A DNA stretch of 25,844 bases from assembly GCA_045653225.1 (NCBI GenBank), contig JAZOLP010000093.1:1-25844 (forward strand), given 5' to 3'. The notes under the pieces were generated by a model. It was not told where the DNA came from. It saw only the letters and a list, made by a program, of their open reading frames with translations, and searched no databases. This stretch comes from UBA1737 sp045653225. Its GTDB lineage: Bacteria; Bacillota_I; Bacilli_A; ML615J-28; CAG-313. Below, piece after piece: positions 21,946-25,844 of this stretch; position 1 is the stretch's first letter; every line of letters begins with the position of its first letter. The position numbers were made by a program, and so were the translations under genes.

Positions 21946-23583
21946 ATGAGTAAAAATATATTTGCATTAAATAAAGATATTGGCGCTCGTGCGATTGGTA
22001 ATAAGAGCGCCTATATTGGAGAAGGTAATACCTTAGAAATAGATAAAAATAAACAATTATATTGGAAACCAATAGATATCGGAAGTTGGTCCGTCATAGA
22101 GCATTCCAATAATTCTTGGAGTAGCGAAAATCCGATAGGGTCGTTTGGGACTATTCAAGACGAAGACGGCGAGATGAATCTTCCGTTTAACAAGGGAGAT
22201 ATTTGTTATTTATCACTACAGACATATGCAGATGAAAAGACTATAGCAGGCTATGTTAAAATAACAGAAGCTATTTCAACAAAACTCTCTGAGGATGCTA
22301 CTGAAGTGATTGAGCATGGAATACTTAAGTGGGAAGCACTAACTTATTTTCCACCTAAACGGAATATAGATCCTAACACCAATCCACCTTATAGTATTTC
22401 TTATATTTTTACACAAGCTATTCCATATTATCCTTTTGAAAATTTAGCTTTTTCATACGATTCTACTGGAACAAAATTAACAAATTTATACTACTATCAA
22501 GATGAATGGGGTAATAAATGCTATTCTGTTTATGACAGTAGAAATAATGGTGGAAAATACTGGCCAAATTATAAAGCAGTTGAAAATACAAGTGGTGTTC
22601 TTTCTACAGATGATCCTTTGTGGACAGCTTTAAGAATAGAAGCTGAACAACATTTACCTGTAGCGCAAGATGGTATGAGAAAATCTTATACAGAAGGAAC
22701 TTACTCTTTTAATTCTGGTGAAGATAATATTGCTTTTGGAAATAACGTTTCTACTCTTGGTAGATTCAATATTGGTATTCGAAATAATAGTTTTGCTGCG
22801 GGCGCCCGCAATTTTATTCGTGGTGTTGATGCAGTAGCAATTGGTCTTAATAATACTGTAACTGGACAATGCGCGATTGGCTTTGGTGAGGGTGGTCAGG
22901 CTATCGGATATGGCTCCTTGACTATTGGCGATCATAATATTGCAACTAATTTTTATAGTGTAGCAGGTGGCTATCAGTGTAAATCTTATGGCTATGCATC
23001 ATTTACATTTGGTTTCTTTAATACTGTAAAAGGAGAAAAATCTGCCGCATTTGGTGCGAATAATGAAATATTCGGAAATAATTCTTTTGTTGCTGGAGCA
23101 GGCAATAAAGCCACTAGACCTTTTACTATTGTCGCAGGTCAACAGAATACAGTTGAAAGCGAACAAGGCGGGGCTTTCGGTTATTTAAATACAGTTGTTG
23201 GTAATAGAAGTTTTGCATTTGGTAAAAGCAATATTATAAACAATAGAGACTCTATTGTATTAGGCTTTAGTAATCAAGCAGATTATGTTGCTAATTTTAT
23301 TATGGGCCACAGATGTAAAACTAGTCACGATTATCAAATAGTACTTGGTCAAGGCAATCTACCTAATACCAAAGGTATTTTAGTTGTTGGCGCAGGTGGG
23401 TACAAAGATTCAGAAGCTGCAAAAGATAAAAATGCAATTGTTGTTAAAAACAATGGCCGAGTAGAATGTCCGCAAGGGTTAACTCTTTATGCTCCTGCTG
23501 ACGCTAATGGCAATCAAAAGAAATTTATGCTAAAAGTAGATAGCAATGGTAAATTATCTACTGAACAAGTTTGGGATAGTTAA
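21946..23583 (+). CDS. Second tail-fibre-like protein with YadA-head-type repeats
   Basis: A 545-residue protein from ATG 21946 with GAAAGGAGAG upstream. Residues 1-240 form an N-terminal region with a conserved-looking start (NIFALNKDIGARAIGNKSAYIGEGNTLEID) and a beta-rich domain. Residues about 245-470 consist of many 12-16-residue adhesin-head repeats (DNIAFGNNVSTLGRFNIGIRNNSFAAGARN, AVAIGLNNTVTGQCAIGFGEG, SAAFGANNEIFGNNSFVAGAGN), predicted to stack as a trimeric left-handed beta-roll. The C-terminal end is a small tip: NQKKFMLKVDSNGKLSTEQVWDS. This ending is shared with the 82-residue protein at 24332. It is probably a paralogue in architecture of the fibre at 18012, with a different N terminus. 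Confidence 0.78.
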   Translation: MSKNIFALNKDIGARAIGNKSAYIGEGNTLEIDKNKQLYWKPIDIGSWSVIEHSNNSWSSENPIGSFGTIQDEDGEMNLPFNKGDICYLSLQTYADEKTIAGYVKITEAISTKLSEDATEVIEHGILKWEALTYFPPKRNIDPNTNPPYSISYIFTQAIPYYPFENLAFSYDSTGTKLTNLYYYQDEWGNKCYSVYDSRNNGGKYWPNYKAVENTSGVLSTDDPLWTALRIEAEQHLPVAQDGMRKSYTEGTYSFNSGEDNIAFGNNVSTLGRFNIGIRNNSFAAGARNFIRGVDAVAIGLNNTVTGQCAIGFGEGGQAIGYGSLTIGDHNIATNFYSVAGGYQCKSYGYASFTFGFFNTVKGEKSAAFGANNEIFGNNSFVAGAGNKATRPFTIVAGQQNTVESEQGGAFGYLNTVVGNRSFAFGKSNIINNRDSIVLGFSNQADYVANFIMGHRCKTSHDYQIVLGQGNLPNTKGILVVGAGGYKDSEAAKDKNAIVVKNNGRVECPQGLTLYAPADANGNQKKFMLKVDSNGKLSTEQVWDS

Positions 23584-23595
23584 TAGGAGGAAAAT

Positions 23596-23868
23596 ATGGG
23601 ATTTAAAAAATATGATTATATGATAAAAGATCTCGGTGTGGTAGTGCCGAGTGCTTATGCTAAACTTACAGATATATTTGTAGATACAAATGGTAATGCA
23701 AATGGAACAATGGTTATTCAAAGAAATAGAGAATCAATTGACTCTCTCCAGCCATTTGACATTGTAGAAATCTCTTGTAAGGTTGACAAAGATTTACCTA
23801 TTTATAAACAATTATATAATAAAGCGAAAGAAACAAGCTTTTCTGATTGGGAAGATGATATTATTTAA
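23596..23868 (+). CDS. Small hypothetical protein of the fibre cluster
   Basis: A 90-residue protein; the ATG at 23596 follows ATAGGAGGAAAAT. It has a predominantly beta-like sequence (VVVPSAYAKLTDIFVDTNGNANGTMVIQRNRESIDSLQPFDIVEISCKV) and an acidic helical end (SFSDWEDDII). It has no family that I recognise. It lies immediately before the next ATG with no gap. By position it is a minor tail or fibre component. Confidence 0.65.
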   Translation: MGFKKYDYMIKDLGVVVPSAYAKLTDIFVDTNGNANGTMVIQRNRESIDSLQPFDIVEISCKVDKDLPIYKQLYNKAKETSFSDWEDDII

Positions 23869-24012
23869 ATGATAACTTTGATTGCTAGAGATGGTTATGT
23901 CTACACTAATGGACAAATTTCAAGTAAAAGAATAACCATCTCTCAAGACAGAATACAAGAATTCTATGAAATAACAGAAGAAGAAGCAATAGGAGGTTTA
24001 ATTTCATTATGA
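23869..24012 (+). CDS. Very small hypothetical protein
   Basis: A 47-residue ORF starting directly after the previous stop. The sequence ITLIARDGYVYTNGQISSKRITISQDRIQEFYEITEEEA resembles short proteins placed between tail-fibre and lysis genes of Gram-positive phages, though I cannot name the family. It encodes the Shine-Dalgarno of the next gene (ATAGGAGG) and overlaps it in ATGA. Confidence 0.6.
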   Translation: MITLIARDGYVYTNGQISSKRITISQDRIQEFYEITEEEAIGGLISL

Positions 24013-24191
24013 TTACAAAAATTAAAGAAAATGACAATCTTACCTATGGACTTTCTCAATTTATTATTGATAATGATGATGAAGTAAAAGATTTACCTGT
24101 CGACTGTGCAATTCATTCAATTGCATTGTCGATTAGTGGTAATTACTTTATTCTTAATGGTAATAGAGAGTGGGTTCGATTGGGTGTTTGA
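24009..24191 (+). CDS. Small hypothetical protein
   Basis: A 60-residue ORF with its ATG in the ATGA overlap and GGAGG 11 nt upstream. The N-terminal half is polar and acidic; the C-terminal half looks like two strands (CAIHSIALSISGNYFILNGNREWVRLGV). No family recognised and no membrane helix. It is supported by coupling to the previous gene and by its Shine-Dalgarno. Confidence 0.55.
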   Translation: MITKIKENDNLTYGLSQFIIDNDDEVKDLPVDCAIHSIALSISGNYFILNGNREWVRLGV

Positions 24192-24318
24192 TTTATATAA
24201 TAAACTCTTCCCCTTCTTTGATGGGGATTTAATTTATTTTTTGTTAGAAGTAGAAAAAGAACCTGTTGAATATGGTAAACTTGGAATAACTCTAATAAAA
24301 GACTTTATTTTAAAATAG
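24184..24318 (+). CDS. Possible small protein, GTG start
   Basis: The frame is open from the preceding gene to TAG 24316-24318. The best start I see is GTG 24184, giving 44 residues (FDLYNKLFPFFDGDLIYFLLEVEKEPVEYGKLGITLIKDFILK); the Shine-Dalgarno (GAGAG near 24166) is weak and distant. It could be noncoding spacer, or a frameshifted remnant continuing the preceding frame. It fills an otherwise empty 140-bp gap. Low confidence. Confidence 0.3.
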   Translation: MFDLYNKLFPFFDGDLIYFLLEVEKEPVEYGKLGITLIKDFILK

Positions 24319-24331
24319 GAGGAACTAAACT

Positions 24332-24580
24332 ATGGGAAAACATGGATGGCAAAAAGATCAAAGCTCAGATAATAATAAATATAAGACAAATGATTATTTG
24401 TATGCATCTGATATAAACAAAATGATTTCTTTATTTAACTCATTTATTGTATTTGATGATGAAGGAAAATTCAAAGGCATTAAAATTGAAAAAGACGGGC
24501 TATCTCTCTATACAGAAGAAGGCAACAAATATAAGCTCACAATAGATGAAAATGGAATTCTTCAAACTGAACAAATATAA
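24332..24580 (+). CDS. Small fibre-tip-like protein
   Basis: An 82-residue protein; ATG 24332 follows TAGGAGGAACTAA. A polar N terminus and a helix (YLYASDINKMISLFNSFIVF) lead into a short beta domain ending YKLTIDENGILQTEQI. That ending matches the C terminus of the 545-residue fibre (FMLKVDSNGKLSTEQVWDS): both have a hydrophobic strand, D-x-NG, then L-x-TEQ. This suggests a fibre-related or accessory protein. It sits just before the endolysin gene. Confidence 0.65.
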   Translation: MGKHGWQKDQSSDNNKYKTNDYLYASDINKMISLFNSFIVFDDEGKFKGIKIEKDGLSLYTEEGNKYKLTIDENGILQTEQI

Positions 24581-24592
24581 AGGAGTGATTTT

Positions 24593-25438
24593 ATGACTTT
24601 TAAAGAGGCTCATAGCACTAATTTTAAAAAAGGTAGAACTAAAAAAATTGAATATTTAGTTATTCATTTCACTTCAAATGATAACGATACTGCACAAGAT
24701 AATCTTGATTACTATGCAAAAACAAAAAACTTACAAACATCTGCTCATTTTTATGTAGATAGAAACGGTGTTGGACAATCAGTAAAAGAAGAAGATACCG
24801 CCTATCATTGCGGCGCCTATGAATATAAACATCCTAAGTGCAGAAACGCCAATAGTATTGGAATAGAATTATGTTCAAGATATACTGGAAATATTCAAAA
24901 AGATAAGAAAAATGATACAGTTAATTTTAGCCAATACTATTTTGAAGAAGCAGTTATTAAAAATGCGGTAGAATTAACAAAAGAGCTTATGGCAAAATAT
25001 AGTATTCCAGAAGAGAATGTTATTAGACATTTTGATGTAACTGGAAAAACCTGTCCTGCTCCTTTTGTTATTTATGAAAAACAATGGCAAGACTTCAAAA
25101 GAAGATTAAAAACTATTAAAAAATTAGAAAGTATCAACGATATTGCTTGGGAGCTTGGCAATCGTGGAATTGCTAAAGAACTAAGCTATTGGATGAGAAG
25201 AATGGAAGAAGATCAAAATATTTACTGGCTTTGTAATAAAATAGTAAATTATATTTTATATTATTGCGGCCCGCAGCATGATGGACAACAACTCGAGACT
25301 CAGAATGACGTACTCTGGGAGTTAAACCATCGCGGCATTATTTCCAATAGTAAGCTTTGGAAAACTAAATTTACATTGGAACCATATAATACTTTTATTC
25401 TTGCGAAAAACGCAGTTAATTATATTTTAACACACTAA
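24593..25438 (+). CDS. Endolysin: N-acetylmuramoyl-L-alanine amidase with two C-terminal repeats
   Basis: A 281-residue protein. Residues 1-170 are an Amidase_2 / T7-lysozyme-type domain. Zinc ligands are His25 (LVIHFTS), His146 (RHFDVTGKTCP) and Cys154; the 8-residue gap between the last two equals that of T7 lysozyme. YHCGAYEYKHPKCRNANSIGIELC is the usual substrate-groove block. It would cut the amide between MurNAc and L-Ala at lysis. Residues about 179-222 and 235-278 are a tandem repeat (INDIAWELGNRGI...YWLCNKIVNYIL and QNDVLWELNHRGI...FILAKNAVNYIL), a likely cell-wall-binding module. There is no signal peptide, so a holin is needed; none is clear nearby. AAGGAGTG precedes ATG 24593 and a terminator follows. 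Confidence 0.92.
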   Translation: MTFKEAHSTNFKKGRTKKIEYLVIHFTSNDNDTAQDNLDYYAKTKNLQTSAHFYVDRNGVGQSVKEEDTAYHCGAYEYKHPKCRNANSIGIELCSRYTGNIQKDKKNDTVNFSQYYFEEAVIKNAVELTKELMAKYSIPEENVIRHFDVTGKTCPAPFVIYEKQWQDFKRRLKTIKKLESINDIAWELGNRGIAKELSYWMRRMEEDQNIYWLCNKIVNYILYYCGPQHDGQQLETQNDVLWELNHRGIISNSKLWKTKFTLEPYNTFILAKNAVNYILTH

Positions 25439-25444
25439 AAATTT

Positions 25445-25478
25445 GCTCCGGCGGTAAGCTGGAGCTTATTTTTTTTTA
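25445..25478 (+). terminator. Rho-independent terminator
   Basis: GCTCCGGC (25445-25452) pairs with GCTGGAGC (25458-25465, one G-U pair) around GGTAA, then a long T run. It ends the fibre/lysis cluster 7 nt after the endolysin stop. Confidence 0.85.
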
Positions 25479-25520
25479 ATAATTTTTAAAAAAATGATAA
25501 TCAGTAAACCCTTATGAGTT

Positions 25521-25575
25521 TTGACTTTTCAAAAAAATTACAGTATTATATTTATATAAAAGTAAAGAAAGGAAA
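25521..25575 (+). promoter_or_regulatory. SigA-type promoter, copy F
   Basis: TTGACT at 25521-25526, a 17-nt spacer and TATTAT at 25544-25549, then TTTATATAAA and AAGAAAGGAAA. This is the strongest -35 among the six related sites and shares the downstream tract of copies A and C. Confidence 0.75.
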
Positions 25576-25583
25576 AAATTTAT

Positions 25584-25844
25584 ATGAATAAAATGATTTG
25601 TCATTTTAAATTGATTACAACTCATAAGTGGTATGTCTTTAAAAATTGCTGTAAGGCTGGTATTCCTTGGCAAGGGATTAAACACGATTTATCAAAATAT
25701 TCGCCTATTGAATTTTTTGAATCGGTAAAATATTACTCAGGAGACCGCAGCCCGATTGATAACTGTAAAGACGCCAATGGTGTCTCATACGCGTGGCAGC
25801 ATCATAAAGGCAGAAATCCGCACCATTGGGAATATTGGGTTGAC
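25584..25844 (+). CDS. DUF5662-like protein, N-terminal part (3' end outside window)
   Basis: 87 residues are visible from ATG 25584 (AAAGAAAGGAAA upstream, directly behind promoter copy F) to the window edge. The sequence HKWYVFKNCCKAGIPWQGIKHDLSKYSPIEFFESVKYYSGDRSPIDNCKDANGVSYAWQHHKGRNPHHWEYW is the pattern of the DUF5662 family, which is common in clostridial genomes and phages. The spaced HD, HH and HH pairs look like metal ligands, so a hydrolase is possible, but the biochemical function is unknown to me. As first gene of a new unit it is probably expressed early or independently. Confidence 0.8.
   Translation, partial: MNKMICHFKLITTHKWYVFKNCCKAGIPWQGIKHDLSKYSPIEFFESVKYYSGDRSPIDNCKDANGVSYAWQHHKGRNPHHWEYWVD

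Overview
This window looks like part of a large, AT-rich tailed-phage genome, probably infecting a low-GC Gram-positive (clostridial-type) host. All supported genes lie on the + strand, are packed with start/stop overlaps and are preceded by purine-rich Shine-Dalgarno sites. The set includes tail-fibre-like proteins, a T7-lysozyme-type endolysin and many very small phage genes. The host guess rests on base composition, an SLH domain, a BspA-like fibre segment and the DUF5662 protein at the right edge. It is an inference.

Layout. (1) 1-710: the 3' end of a Thg1-like tRNA 5'-end polymerase and a small Cys-rich protein, closed by a terminator. (2) 780-5717: small proteins and an endonuclease-V-like glycosylase, then four consecutive genes that together form a complete Preiss-Handler NAD+ route (nicotinamidase, nicotinate phosphoribosyltransferase, nucleotide adenylyltransferase, NAD synthetase), followed directly by a NADAR-family protein. 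(3) 5703-7909: an RNA ligase and small proteins. (4) 7933-12289: a mini membrane peptide, a PPP-like phosphatase, a papain-like protease carrying an SLH domain, and an 815-residue protein that resembles eukaryotic major vault protein through its vault-type repeats, SPFH-like shoulder and long cap-type helix. (5) 12331-15862: small proteins, a T4-Pnkp-type kinase, a metallophosphoesterase and a full-length flotillin-like SPFH protein. (6) 15984-17960: a hypothetical protein, a small membrane protein and a PIN-PhoH ATPase. (7) 18012-25438: the fibre/host-recognition and lysis cluster, with two YadA-head-like repeat fibres, a duplicated-module fibre, several tiny proteins and an amidase endolysin. 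(8) 25521-end: a promoter and the start of a DUF5662 protein.

How it fits together. Blocks 1-6 read as an accessory programme for controlling host physiology: NAD+ resynthesis, possible ADP-ribose removal, RNA break repair (ligase, kinase, phosphoesterase, Thg1-like), DNA photodamage repair and two predicted SPFH-type cage or scaffold proteins. Six AT-rich promoter-like sites share a 17-nt spaced -35/-10 layout and a similar downstream tract, usually directly behind a Rho-independent terminator, so the blocks look like separate transcription units. The fibre block sits behind a strong terminator with no clear promoter of its own, and it has a visibly different CGCG content. The main candidates for something undescribed are the phage major-vault-protein homologue (with a flotillin in the next block) and the complete Preiss-Handler pathway with NADAR. 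I made all motif and family calls by eye from translated sequence and memory of the families; no search was run.
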